From Planctomycetota bacterium (lineage in GTDB: Bacteria; Planctomycetota; Phycisphaerae; Sedimentisphaerales; Anaerobacaceae), in NCBI GenBank assembly GCA_023135935.1, contig JAGLSU010000031.1, positions 1-42,432 of the forward strand: 42,432 bases of DNA, read 5' to 3'. Position numbers and translations under genes: made by a program. Position 1 is the stretch's first letter, and each line of letters starts with the position of its first letter. The notes below the pieces were generated by a model that did no database searches, had not been told where the DNA came from, and was given only the letters and a program-made list of their open reading frames with translations. Shown here in pieces: positions 16,925-25,877 of this stretch.

Positions 16925-17815
16925 TTATCTGGTTCTTTTGAGTAACATTTTTGCCAGTTGTCGCAAGGTATCTGCCTTGGTTCCGAACGGTTCCAGCGCG
17001 GCTTCGGCTTCATCGGCAAGCTGCTTTGCAAGTTGTCTGGATTTTTCCAAACCTACCACAGCCGGGTAAGTACACTTGTCAGACTTTTCATCTTTGCCGG
17101 CAGTTTTACCCAACTGCTCACTGGTGCCGCAGACATCTAAAATATCATCGGCCACCTGAAAACCCAAACCAATCTTCAAGCCGTATTCACATAGACTACT
17201 AAACTGCTCACGGCTGGCGACACCGCAAATCGCGCCCATCGCAGCGGCGCAGCCGAACAGCTTAGCTGTCTTATTCGTGTGAATATATTCCAGAAGTTCT
17301 TCGCTGCCTTTGCCATTTTCCGCTTTCAAATCCGCCATCTGTCCCGCAATCATTCCGGAAGCACCTGCCGCAGCAGCCAACTGACTTATCAACTCAACCG
17401 CAATTGCCGGCTTGGTAACTTCGTCAGCTAAAATTCCAAAGGCCATCGTCAACAAAGCATCACCTGTCAGGATAGCCGTCGCCTCGTCAAAGGCCTTGTG
17501 ACATGTCGGCTTTCCTCGCCGCATATCGTCATCGTCCATACTGGGCAAATCATCATGAACAAGAGAATACGCATGAACCATCTCAATCGCAGCGGCGGCA
17601 ATTTCGGCTTTGTGATTTATCTCGCCTGATACGAGTTCACAACACCAAAGCACCAATACAGAACGAATCCGTTTGCCCCCACTTTCCAATACATACTTAA
17701 TCGCCTCAGCTAACGAACTGTCGACACTGACCTGGTCGGCTAAAATCTGACTTAAAGTATCGTTGACAAGTTGCGCTTTAGATTCGAGCTGTTTATTGAA
17801 TTCGGTTTCTTGCAT
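16925..17815 (-). CDS. ispA: Polyprenyl (farnesyl/geranylgeranyl) diphosphate synthase
   Basis: Start probably at 17815 (MQETEFNKQLESKAQ); ORF-track extension overlaps miaA. Motifs SLVHDDLPSMDDDDMRRGKPTCHK and GFQVADDILD. Confidence 0.9.
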   Translation of the reverse strand: MQETEFNKQLESKAQLVNDTLSQILADQVSVDSSLAEAIKYVLESGGKRIRSVLVLWCCELVSGEINHKAEIAAAAIEMVHAYSLVHDDLPSMDDDDMRRGKPTCHKAFDEATAILTGDALLTMAFGILADEVTKPAIAVELISQLAAAAGASGMIAGQMADLKAENGKGSEELLEYIHTNKTAKLFGCAAAMGAICGVASREQFSSLCEYGLKIGLGFQVADDILDVCGTSEQLGKTAGKDEKSDKCTYPAVVGLEKSRQLAKQLADEAEAALEPFGTKADTLRQLAKMLLKRTR

Positions 17816-17903
17816 GTTATTACCAATAATTGACATTGACAATAGGGTATTGATTGCTGATGATAATAAGTCCTGAACAATAAATAGTAAACCAAAAACT
17901 AAA

Positions 17904-18821
17904 ATGATTCTAATCCTTGGCACAACTGCATCGGGCAAGAGCCGCCTCGCTTTCGAGCTGGCAAAAAAAATTAATGCTGAAATAATCACCATTGATTCAA
18001 TGAAAGTCTATCGCCGAATGGATATCGGCACCGCCAAGCCTCCAATCGAAGCCCGCCAGCAGGTCAAATACCACCTAATTGATGTTATGGAACCGAGCGA
18101 TTCGTTTAATGTCGGGTTGTTTTTAGAAAAAGCCAATGAAGCTATCGAGCAAATCAAAAACCGTAATAAGAAAATCATTGCCGTCGGCGGAACGGCTCTT
18201 TATATAAAGGCACTTCTTTACGGCCTATTCGACGGAGCCGGGACCGATGAAAATATAAGACAAAATCTCCAGCAGCAAGCCGAAACGAACGGCATGGAAA
18301 AACTCTACCAGCGGCTAAAACAAGTCGACGGCGCTGCCGCTGAACGAATTCATCTAAACGATTCCAAAAGAATCATCCGCGCACTGGAAGTATACGAAAT
18401 CACAGGCCAACCAATTTCGACATTCCAGCAACAGTTCGATGCTGAACCAAAACAGGATTGGAAAATAATTGGTCTGCGAAGAGAAAAGCCGACAGAGAGT
18501 AAAAGGACAAACGCCAGAGTGAAAAAGATGCTCGATACCGGACTCGTCGATGAAGTCAAATCGTTGCTCGCCGAAGAAAAGCCCTTGAGTAAACAAGCTA
18601 CCTGCGCTATCGGCTATGCTGAAATCATCGATTACCTCAACGGCCAAACAACCCTGGACGAAGCGGCCGAACTGATAAAAAAGAACACGCGCAGATTAGC
18701 TAAGGGCCAGCGAACCTGGTTCAAAACCTTCAAGAACGTCAACTGGCTTGATATTGAAGACGATGAATCTGCCGAAAAAATACTTGAACGTACAACAACG
18801 TTACTCGGCAGTATCGATTAA
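17904..18821 (+). CDS. miaA: tRNA dimethylallyltransferase
   Basis: MILILGTTASGKSRLAFELAKKINAEIITIDSMKVYRRMDIGTAKPP. Confidence 0.95.
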   Translation: MILILGTTASGKSRLAFELAKKINAEIITIDSMKVYRRMDIGTAKPPIEARQQVKYHLIDVMEPSDSFNVGLFLEKANEAIEQIKNRNKKIIAVGGTALYIKALLYGLFDGAGTDENIRQNLQQQAETNGMEKLYQRLKQVDGAAAERIHLNDSKRIIRALEVYEITGQPISTFQQQFDAEPKQDWKIIGLRREKPTESKRTNARVKKMLDTGLVDEVKSLLAEEKPLSKQATCAIGYAEIIDYLNGQTTLDEAAELIKKNTRRLAKGQRTWFKTFKNVNWLDIEDDESAEKILERTTTLLGSID

Positions 18822-18844
18822 TCCCCTGCCATCCAAAATCCACC

Positions 18845-19420
18845 CTAAACGGTTTGCAACTGCTTTTCAGCTCGAAGCACTATAGCCGAATCAGCCCAAA
18901 CAAGATGCTTTATCAAAGTGGTCGAGACCAAAGTCACGCCCATGCTGAATATCTTCTGTTCGACCATCGAAGCTATGGCCCTTGCCGTCTGCTGGCTGAT
19001 ATCATACTCTGCAACAAGGTCAGCTACTATCCTGGATTTGTTCCAGCGAGCCCGATGCTTCGATTCTCTCATCACACAAAACGTCTCCGCATCCGGAAGC
19101 TGCTCGGTATCAACCGAGACAACCTCTATCCTCGAACGTTTGAGCCTGCGCTCGTAGTGATATTCACTAAGTACGATGGCTGCGTCCTCATGCCCGGTCG
19201 AAGTCAAAACCACTTCGACCATAGAGAAAATTTCGCTGGCAGTTATACTGCGACGCTTTTTGCTGTGATAAAGAAAATACGTAACCGCATCAGCCAACTC
19301 TTCGGCGATAGTGATATCCGCCATGTTCGCTTCAGCTAAGGCACTACTGATAGTACCTATAACCTTGGTATGCAAATACTGCTCGATGCTACCGTCGGAC
19401 TTAACTACCTTAAGCTGCAT
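18845..19420 (-). CDS. ATP-cone domain protein (possibly two ATP-cones, no Zn ribbon)
   Basis: MQLKVVKSDGSIEQYLHTKVIGTISSALAEA...; C-terminal half WNKSRIVADLVAEYDISQQTARAIASMVEQKIFSMG...LIKHLV has a similar pattern. Confidence 0.7.
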   Translation of the reverse strand: MQLKVVKSDGSIEQYLHTKVIGTISSALAEANMADITIAEELADAVTYFLYHSKKRRSITASEIFSMVEVVLTSTGHEDAAIVLSEYHYERRLKRSRIEVVSVDTEQLPDAETFCVMRESKHRARWNKSRIVADLVAEYDISQQTARAIASMVEQKIFSMGVTLVSTTLIKHLVWADSAIVLRAEKQLQTV

Positions 19421-19506
19421 CTATCCCCTCCCTGGTTTTTCGCGCATCCATACGCTCAATCCCCTATCGAAATTCCTGTTTTCTCCCTGGGCGAAAACTT
19501 ACATCT

Positions 19507-19998
19507 TTACCCATCAAAAAGATTTGCTTGACCAATGGGCTCAGTTTCGGCAATCACCTGACTTACTTCATCAATCAGTTCATCGGCGTCCTTGAAGTCA
19601 CGATAGACGCTGGCGAATCGAATGTATGCCACCTTGTCCGCTCCGCGGAGATGGCTCATTACGCTTTCACCGATAAAAGTTGATGGGACTTCCTTGTCAA
19701 ATTTACGGAATATATCTTCCTCGACCTTATCAGCGATTTGCTGAATTCGCTCTGCGGGAACTTCCCTTTTGTAACAAGCCTTCTGCAGACCAGCGAGGAT
19801 TTTATCTCTATCATAGGGAACACGAGAATTGTCTTTTTTTACCACATAAAGTTTGAAACTTTCGCCTATTTTTTCGTACGTGGTAAAGCGTCTCTTGCAT
19901 ACGAGACATTGTCGTCGACGCCTTATTACCCTGCCGGCGTCACTTGAACGCGAGTCTATAACCTTATCCTTATCTTCCTTGCAAAATGGACACTTCAT
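19507..19998 (-). CDS. nrdR: Transcriptional repressor NrdR
   Basis: MKCPFCKEDKDKVIDSRSSDAGRVIRRRRQCLVCKRRFTTYEKI Zn ribbon followed by an ATP-cone. Confidence 0.95.
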   Translation of the reverse strand: MKCPFCKEDKDKVIDSRSSDAGRVIRRRRQCLVCKRRFTTYEKIGESFKLYVVKKDNSRVPYDRDKILAGLQKACYKREVPAERIQQIADKVEEDIFRKFDKEVPSTFIGESVMSHLRGADKVAYIRFASVYRDFKDADELIDEVSQVIAETEPIGQANLFDG

Positions 19999-20077
19999 AG
20001 GCTAGACCCACCTCTAAAATCCAGAAAAAACTCTCCGTAGTTTTTCGATAAAACATCATATGTAGTTAACCGCCCCT

Positions 20078-20105
20078 ATTTTAAACCCAACATATAGTAT
20101 GTCAA
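20078..20105 (-). promoter_or_regulatory. Predicted nrdR promoter: TTGACA (20105-20100), 16-bp spacer, TAAAAT (20083-20078), with dyad ACATA-N3-TATGT (20090-20102) in the spacer
   Basis: Read on the minus strand: TTGACATACTATATGTTGGGTTTAAAAT. Confidence 0.6.
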
Positions 20106-20241
20106 AAAAAATCTCACAACAAAACTGTAATTAAGTATATCAGGGTTGTTAAGTTTTGTTCGACACGCTCACAATCCATGCATAGGCAAGCACTAACAGA
20201 AATGCACAAAAAGAATTCACAGGCATTTTAGGTGCGGATTT

Positions 20242-20280
20242 TTAAAAAAAAGAGCTCCTGTGGATTGCCCGCAGGAGCTC
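20242..20280 (-). terminator. Intrinsic terminator of the ncRNA candidate
   Basis: Perfect 9-bp stem (20252-20260 / 20272-20280) followed by 8 T on the minus strand. Confidence 0.8.
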
Positions 20281-20500
20281 GACCCAGAAAGAAACTTGTA
20301 TGGCCCCCCCATAAAAGTTCGCTCCGTAAGCTTTCGCCTCTATGCAAAAGCATTTTTTTTAAAGTCCTGCCATGCTGCAAGTCTGTTGGTCCCCCCCCAC
20401 CGGCAGGATGGACTGAGCGAAAAAGCACTTTTTATTTTGAGCGGCCGCACTTATACGACAAGGCGGCTTGCGCCCCCCACTTTAATGGCTCAGTTCTATT
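20242..20500 (-). ncRNA. Candidate structured ncRNA with three G-run segments and intrinsic terminator
   Basis: Minus-strand stems AACUUUUAUGG/CCAUACAAGUU (G5 loop), GCUUUUGC/GCGAAAGC, UCCUGCC/GGCAGGA with inner GGU-G-run-ACC. Ends in GAGCTCCTG...CAGGAGCTC-TTTTTTTT. 5' end is approximate. Confidence 0.55.
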
Positions 20501-20646
20501 AAAAGCTTAATATAAAAATCTCGCCGAGCAAATCGAGCGTGACACCTTTTTTGCCTTTTTAGAACAGCCCGATAAATTCACACCTGGTGACGTGAGAGGG
20601 ACGAAGTGTCACTGCCGAATTCAGTTTTGAATGAGAAAAAATGAAA

Positions 20647-21537
20647 TTAATCTCTGGCTTTTGCGTACCAATCCGGGTCCTGCGCGAGCTTTTCTTTGGC
20701 CTCTACCGTCATCATCTCAAAGGCGGGATGAGCACTATCCCAGGCGCGCTCGGCAAATGAACTCAGTTTCATTTTCTCCACTTCTTTTGCGGCATCACTA
20801 AAATAGCTGCCGTAAATATGCAGTGAGTCACTTATATCGACATAGCGACCAACTGTCACCGGCTGACCTATATTCTTAGAAATCCGCTCGGCAATTACTT
20901 TTTGCAGGTCAGTAAGCGCATAAACATTCATAAACCATGCCTTGTAGAGGTCGCGGCTTCGCCAGTGCGTGTTCATATTAAGTGACAAATTTCCTTCCTC
21001 ATCGCTTATCAGCCTGCACCATATCCGCTGCAGGCATGGCGGGTCGTCTGTCTGTGGGTCCGCTGTAGGCATCCAGGTAATCGCTTGCGCCCTTCGGCTA
21101 TGACCTGCCTGTGAGAGATTATCTATTATATATTCAATTTGCGCGACACTTTTGAAAGGCTTCGGCGAATCGGCATCACGAATATTTTCCACCGGACAAT
21201 ACGAGAAAAGTCTTTCATGATATGTATAAGTCCACTTGCCCGCAGTGGGGTCTATCCAATGGTCGTGAATGCCATCGACTACTTCCTGCCTGTAAACTTC
21301 CAGCTCAGCGGGACCACCGGGAAAGTTCTTATGAATCCTTGGTTCGGCAAACGGGTTATTAATTGTCACCATTACCGTCGCGTCTTTACTCGGCGGGTCA
21401 CTGGGCTTGTCGTATTGGGTCCTGATATCAAGACCGTTGTCCCAGACAGCCAACACCGCCTTTTCCCATGCCTCAGGAAGGCAATCAGCTGTGACATAAA
21501 TTACAGGTATATTAGAAGTCGAAGCAGTAGCAGTCAT
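20647..21537 (-). CDS. Thymidylate synthase-like protein
   Basis: DDPPCLQRIWCRLISDEEGNLSLNMNTHWRSRDLYKAWFMNVYALTDLQKVIAERI: catalytic-loop and RSRD motifs of an archaeal-type thymidylate synthase. Confidence 0.75.
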   Translation of the reverse strand: MTATASTSNIPVIYVTADCLPEAWEKAVLAVWDNGLDIRTQYDKPSDPPSKDATVMVTINNPFAEPRIHKNFPGGPAELEVYRQEVVDGIHDHWIDPTAGKWTYTYHERLFSYCPVENIRDADSPKPFKSVAQIEYIIDNLSQAGHSRRAQAITWMPTADPQTDDPPCLQRIWCRLISDEEGNLSLNMNTHWRSRDLYKAWFMNVYALTDLQKVIAERISKNIGQPVTVGRYVDISDSLHIYGSYFSDAAKEVEKMKLSSFAERAWDSAHPAFEMMTVEAKEKLAQDPDWYAKARD

Positions 21538-21568
21538 TTGTATTGGCCTCCATGAATTAATTCGTTGC

Positions 21569-22057
21569 TTAGCTTGAAGGGTTAATTTCCTGTTCAGTAA
21601 TCTTATATCGTTTCCATAATCGCCGCGGAACCTCGCCGAGCATTCTTCTTGCTTTCGGTGCCTGCGGGCTGTTCGGATACTTTTCGATTATCTCGCGGCA
21701 ATAATTTACCATCTGCCCATAAGTCATACCGGGAAGTCTGGCCATTTTCCTCTGGGTTATAGCCATCTCAAATAATCTCTCCGCCTGCACCTGGTCTTCA
21801 ATCGTTATCTCAACAGGTTCGGTAATTTTCTCGGGTTGTTCCTGCGAAGTTGCTTGTTCAGTTTCAACCGGCTCAGGCTCTTCGATATCGGCACGCAATC
21901 TTTTGTCATCTTCTTCGATTACATCATAAAAAGTCTTCGGTTTCGGCTTCGGCTGTTCTTTGGCAGCTATAAATTTGTTTACCAGCATAACTGCAACTAC
22001 AATTACAATCGCAATTATCACTAATTTGCCCAAAAAAGAAGCCATAACTATCTCCAA
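21569..22057 (-). CDS. Membrane-anchored hypothetical protein
   Basis: N-terminal TM (FLGKLVIIAIVIVVAVMLVNKFI), acidic linker, helical YCREIIEKYPNSPQAPKARRMLGEVP tail; start may be the internal MASFLGK. Confidence 0.6.
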   Translation of the reverse strand: MEIVMASFLGKLVIIAIVIVVAVMLVNKFIAAKEQPKPKPKTFYDVIEEDDKRLRADIEEPEPVETEQATSQEQPEKITEPVEITIEDQVQAERLFEMAITQRKMARLPGMTYGQMVNYCREIIEKYPNSPQAPKARRMLGEVPRRLWKRYKITEQEINPSS

Positions 22058-22160
22058 TGCCCCGCTAATTCGATTATTTTACTGTTTGATAAAAGCCAGC
22101 CAAATGATAAAATTGATTATAAATAATCGTTTGCAATTTATCAATTTTAAAAGGGTTTTT

Positions 22161-22802
22161 ATGTTTACGGGACTTATCGAATCTGTTTGCACCGCCAAAT
22201 CGGCCCGCAGAAGCGCCGACGGCCTGAAATTGACGGTAGATTTGGGCAAACTCGCCGACGAAGCCAAAATCGGCGACAGCATCGCCATAAATGGTGTCTG
22301 CCTGACGGTAACCAAACTGCAAGGCAGTCTCGCGGACTTCGATGTCAGCAGCGAAACATTGAAAAAATCGACTCTCGAAAAACTTAAACCCTCCCAGCAA
22401 GTCAATATCGAGTTGGCCCTGAAATCCGGCGGACGGTTCGGAGGCCACTTCGTTCAAGGACACGTTGACGGAATCGCCACAATTAAGACAGTCGAAAAAC
22501 AAGGCCAATTCGCAAACTTTACATTTCAAGCTGATTCGCAACTGCTCGAACAAATGGTAGTAAAAGGTTCGGTCGCAATCGACGGAATTAGTTTAACCAT
22601 AACAGGATTGAACAAAGATAGCTTCGGCAGCGCTATAATACCGGAGACTCTGAATAAAACTACGCTGGGCAGTGCCAAAATCGGCGACCAGGTAAATATC
22701 GAAACTGACATAATTATAAAAGCGGTAAAGAAACAGCTGGAAAATATTCTGCCGAAAAAACAAAAGCTGACAGCTGAGAAATTGAAAGAGCTGGGCTTTT
22801 AA
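22161..22802 (+). CDS. ribE: Riboflavin synthase alpha chain
   Basis: MFTGLIESVCTAKSARR...GDSIAINGVCLTV...GHFVQGHVDG...VKGSVAIDGISLTI; start at 22161, not the extended ORF start. Confidence 0.95.
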   Translation: MFTGLIESVCTAKSARRSADGLKLTVDLGKLADEAKIGDSIAINGVCLTVTKLQGSLADFDVSSETLKKSTLEKLKPSQQVNIELALKSGGRFGGHFVQGHVDGIATIKTVEKQGQFANFTFQADSQLLEQMVVKGSVAIDGISLTITGLNKDSFGSAIIPETLNKTTLGSAKIGDQVNIETDIIIKAVKKQLENILPKKQKLTAEKLKELGF

Positions 22803-23854
22803 TGAACAGAAACGGTAACAATTCCATTCCCCAACAACCCGTCATTGGAATAACAATGGGCGACCCTGCGGGTATCGGGCCGGAAGTAATTGTAAAAGCG
22901 CTGTCCGACCCAGCCGTACACCGCTGTGCAAAATTTATCATCTTCGGTATGAACGAGCAACTCGCCTATGCCGCAGACAAAGCGGAGATAGAACCTTTTT
23001 GGGGTAGACACCAACACGAAAAAATCAGCAGGAACTATCCACACAAAGTCGTCGTCGCAGATTATGATGAGTATTCGGCTCCGCCATGGATTAGAAGTCC
23101 TAACAGAGGTTCCGGCGAAGCATCGATACGATTTTGCCTCGATGCAATCGATGCTGCCCGCGATGGTATCATCGATGCGGTCGTTACAGCTCCAATTAGC
23201 AAGACCAGTTGGAATTTGGCCGGTGCGACTTGGCCAGGCCATACCGAAATGTTCGCCGAACGCTGCAAATCCAAACAAAAAGCTATGATGTTCGTTGCCG
23301 GACCATTAAAAATCGCACTGGCGACGATTCATGAAGCGCTATTCGAAGTTAGACACAAGTTTACTATCGGCTGTGTATTTGAACCGATAGATTTATTGAA
23401 TATTGCCTTGAAAGAATACTTCCACATCGAAAACCCTAAAATTGGCGTGGCTGCACTGAACCCACATGCCGGAGAGCAAGGCCAATTCGGTGATGAGGAA
23501 CAACGGATAATCTCGCCGGCTATCATGCTGGCTCAGGAACAAGGTATAAATTGTCACGGGCCCTTCCCTGCTGATACGTTATTTCTCCGAGCTGCCCACG
23601 GCGAATTCGACGCCGTCGTAGCGATGTACCACGACCAGGGAATGATACCCGTAAAATTACTGGCATTCGAACAAGCCGTCAACGTCACCATCGGTTTACC
23701 AATAATCAGAACATCACCGGCTCACGGAACAGCTTTCGATATCGCGGGTCAAAACCTTGCCAGTCCGGAAAGTATGAAATCCGCCATAAAAGTAGCGATT
23801 CAAATGACAGAAGCAAAAAAGGCTTACCAAACCGCAAACACAACGGACCGTTGA
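22802..23854 (+). CDS. pdxA: 4-hydroxythreonine-4-phosphate dehydrogenase
   Basis: PVIGITMGDPAGIGPEVIVKAL, NPHAGEQGQFGDEE, GPFPADTLF, AMYHDQGMIPVKLL, TSPAHGTAFDIAGQ. Confidence 0.95.
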   Translation: MNRNGNNSIPQQPVIGITMGDPAGIGPEVIVKALSDPAVHRCAKFIIFGMNEQLAYAADKAEIEPFWGRHQHEKISRNYPHKVVVADYDEYSAPPWIRSPNRGSGEASIRFCLDAIDAARDGIIDAVVTAPISKTSWNLAGATWPGHTEMFAERCKSKQKAMMFVAGPLKIALATIHEALFEVRHKFTIGCVFEPIDLLNIALKEYFHIENPKIGVAALNPHAGEQGQFGDEEQRIISPAIMLAQEQGINCHGPFPADTLFLRAAHGEFDAVVAMYHDQGMIPVKLLAFEQAVNVTIGLPIIRTSPAHGTAFDIAGQNLASPESMKSAIKVAIQMTEAKKAYQTANTTDR

Positions 23855-23858
23855 TATC

Positions 23859-24749
23859 ATGCAAACTAAGCAGCAAATCCAGCAGTTACTTGCATCTGCA
23901 GGCACCAGCCCGAACAAGCGTCTCGGTCAACATTTTCTCATCGACTTGAACCTGATGCGGCTGATAATCAATTCCGCAAATATCAGACATAACGACATCG
24001 TTCTCGAAGTCGGCTGCGGCACCGGTTCAATGACCGAAGAGTTAGCCGAACATGCTGGTAAAGTAATCGCCGTAGAACTCGACGAGATACTTGCGAAACT
24101 CGTAAGTAAAAGACTCGAAGACGAATATAATGTTGAGGTTATCCATGCCGATATCCTCGACAGCAAACATTCTATCAGCTCGGCTGCCATAGCGGCAATT
24201 GAACTTGCCCGAAAAGAAAATTCCGGTAGATTCCTGCTGGTCGCTAACCTGCCCTACGGAACAGCTTCACCGGTGATGATAAATTTGATTTCAGGACCGG
24301 TCACTGCGGACGCCATGTACGTCACCGTCCAAAAGGAAGTAGCTGACCGAATGACAGCTTCGCCTGGCAACAGTGACTACGGTATCTTAAGTATTCTCCT
24401 ATCCGCAACCGGCGATGTAAAAACAGAAAGGACTTTAAGGCCGACCGTTTTTTGGCCTCAACCACAAGTCGATTCGGCAATGGTAAGCTTTGTCCGCAGG
24501 CAGGACAAAGTCGGTCAGGTTCAAAACTTCGAACTTTTTGCCGAATTGGTAAACCTTTTTATGGGCCATCGACGTAAAATGTTGAAGGCCTGCACAAAAC
24601 TCGCTACTGGCAGACTCGCTGAGATTAAAAGCTGGTCTATTCTTTTTCAAAGCTGTGCTATTGACCCGACAAGACGTCCGGAAGAAATTTCGGTGGAAAA
24701 TTATGTTGCGATGGCGAATTTGTGTAATGAATACCTGAAGAAAGTTTAA
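23859..24749 (+). CDS. rsmA: 16S rRNA dimethyladenosine transferase
   Basis: KRLGQHFLIDLNLM, VLEVGCGTGSMTEELAE, LLVANLPYGTASPVM. Confidence 0.93.
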   Translation: MQTKQQIQQLLASAGTSPNKRLGQHFLIDLNLMRLIINSANIRHNDIVLEVGCGTGSMTEELAEHAGKVIAVELDEILAKLVSKRLEDEYNVEVIHADILDSKHSISSAAIAAIELARKENSGRFLLVANLPYGTASPVMINLISGPVTADAMYVTVQKEVADRMTASPGNSDYGILSILLSATGDVKTERTLRPTVFWPQPQVDSAMVSFVRRQDKVGQVQNFELFAELVNLFMGHRRKMLKACTKLATGRLAEIKSWSILFQSCAIDPTRRPEEISVENYVAMANLCNEYLKKV

Positions 24750-24834
24750 AATTACTTAATTTCATGCAATAATATCATTTTAAAAACCGTCCTATCTACT
24801 GTGGTGATGCGCATTCGGTCTATATTTAATTAAA

Positions 24835-25392
24835 ATGCAGGAAGAAACTTTGCAAAAAACGGGCAGAAAAGGTGAAAAATGGGGCGCTTTTAGAGCAGCT
24901 TTTACGCTGGTTGAGCTGCTTGTAGTTATCAGTATAATCGCATTGCTTCTCGGGCTATTAACTCCGGTTCTTCGCAAGGCGCGGTTCGCGGCCAGACGAG
25001 TTACCTGCGGAGCAAACCTTCATTCTATCGGCGCCGGTTTTCGCATGTACCTCGACGACAATGACAACATAATGCCGCAGGCATGCGGGATGCCAAACCC
25101 GCCGTCAGAACCGCCAAACTCAAGGCCATCTATCACAGTTTTTCTAAAACCGTATCTTTTGGAACTTAAGGTGTTCAAATGTCCCGGTGATAAAAAATAC
25201 TACGAAGAAAGAGGTACAAGTTACGCATACAACCGTCGGCTCGGCGGAAAACCTGTTAGCAGTTCATACTTCGTTCAAAGGAACAAAGAAAAGGAACAAA
25301 ACATCGAAGTGCTATATGATTACGGCTCGAACCACGGGGCGTATAACTATCTTTATGCAGACGGTCACATAGGCGACAAAGGCAGGCAATAA
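24835..25392 (+). CDS. Type II secretion/pseudopilin-like protein
   Basis: AAFTLVELLVVISIIALLLGLLTPVLRKAR prepilin signal; C-terminal LYADGHIGDKGRQ. Confidence 0.85.
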   Translation: MQEETLQKTGRKGEKWGAFRAAFTLVELLVVISIIALLLGLLTPVLRKARFAARRVTCGANLHSIGAGFRMYLDDNDNIMPQACGMPNPPSEPPNSRPSITVFLKPYLLELKVFKCPGDKKYYEERGTSYAYNRRLGGKPVSSSYFVQRNKEKEQNIEVLYDYGSNHGAYNYLYADGHIGDKGRQ

Positions 25393-25393
25393 A

Positions 25394-25873
25394 ATGAAAG
25401 ATAAAAATAAAATCTTAATAATTTCAGCAACAATTCTAATCGTCGGAAGCGGTTCGTTGGCAATGCTGGCGAAAAACCGCAAGGGGGCAATTCCTAAAAT
25501 CAACATTGAAGAGCCCAACCAAATTGCCGAATACTTCCAGTCGGACGAGTTTAGAAACCTCGACCCAAATGCCCGAAGGGTCACTGCGCGAAGTGTTATA
25601 CGACAGATAATGACGGACTCGGCTGAAAAATATGCCCAGCTACCTACCGAAGAACGAATCGCCTATCTCGACAAAGTCATAGATAGTATGGAAGGGCGAC
25701 GTCAGGAAGGCAGGTCGCGTGAAGACCGAAGTGACCGCAGGCGGCGCTGGCGGAACAGAAAACCCGAAGACATGAGAGAACGAAGAGAATCTATCGACCC
25801 GGAAACCCGCGAAAAAATGAGTGCGTTCAGAAGAGCTCTTCGGCAGCGCTGGAGAGAACGAAGAGGTAATTAA
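25394..25873 (+). CDS. Membrane-anchored Arg-rich hypothetical protein
   Basis: N-terminal TM, C-terminal RSREDRSDRRRRWRNRKPEDMRERR; directly follows the pseudopilin gene. Confidence 0.6.
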   Translation: MKDKNKILIISATILIVGSGSLAMLAKNRKGAIPKINIEEPNQIAEYFQSDEFRNLDPNARRVTARSVIRQIMTDSAEKYAQLPTEERIAYLDKVIDSMEGRRQEGRSREDRSDRRRRWRNRKPEDMRERRESIDPETREKMSAFRRALRQRWRERRGN

Positions 25874-25877
25874 GTAT

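Noticed and set aside
20232-20510. 92-aa and 80-aa plus-strand ORFs
   Set aside because: Low-complexity translation over a region whose hairpins, wobble pairs and terminator favour a minus-strand RNA; no convincing protein features.
22802-22804. One-nt overlap TAATG at ribE/pdxA (and TGATG at bioA/bioD, 39729-39733)
   Set aside because: Ordinary translational coupling in operons.
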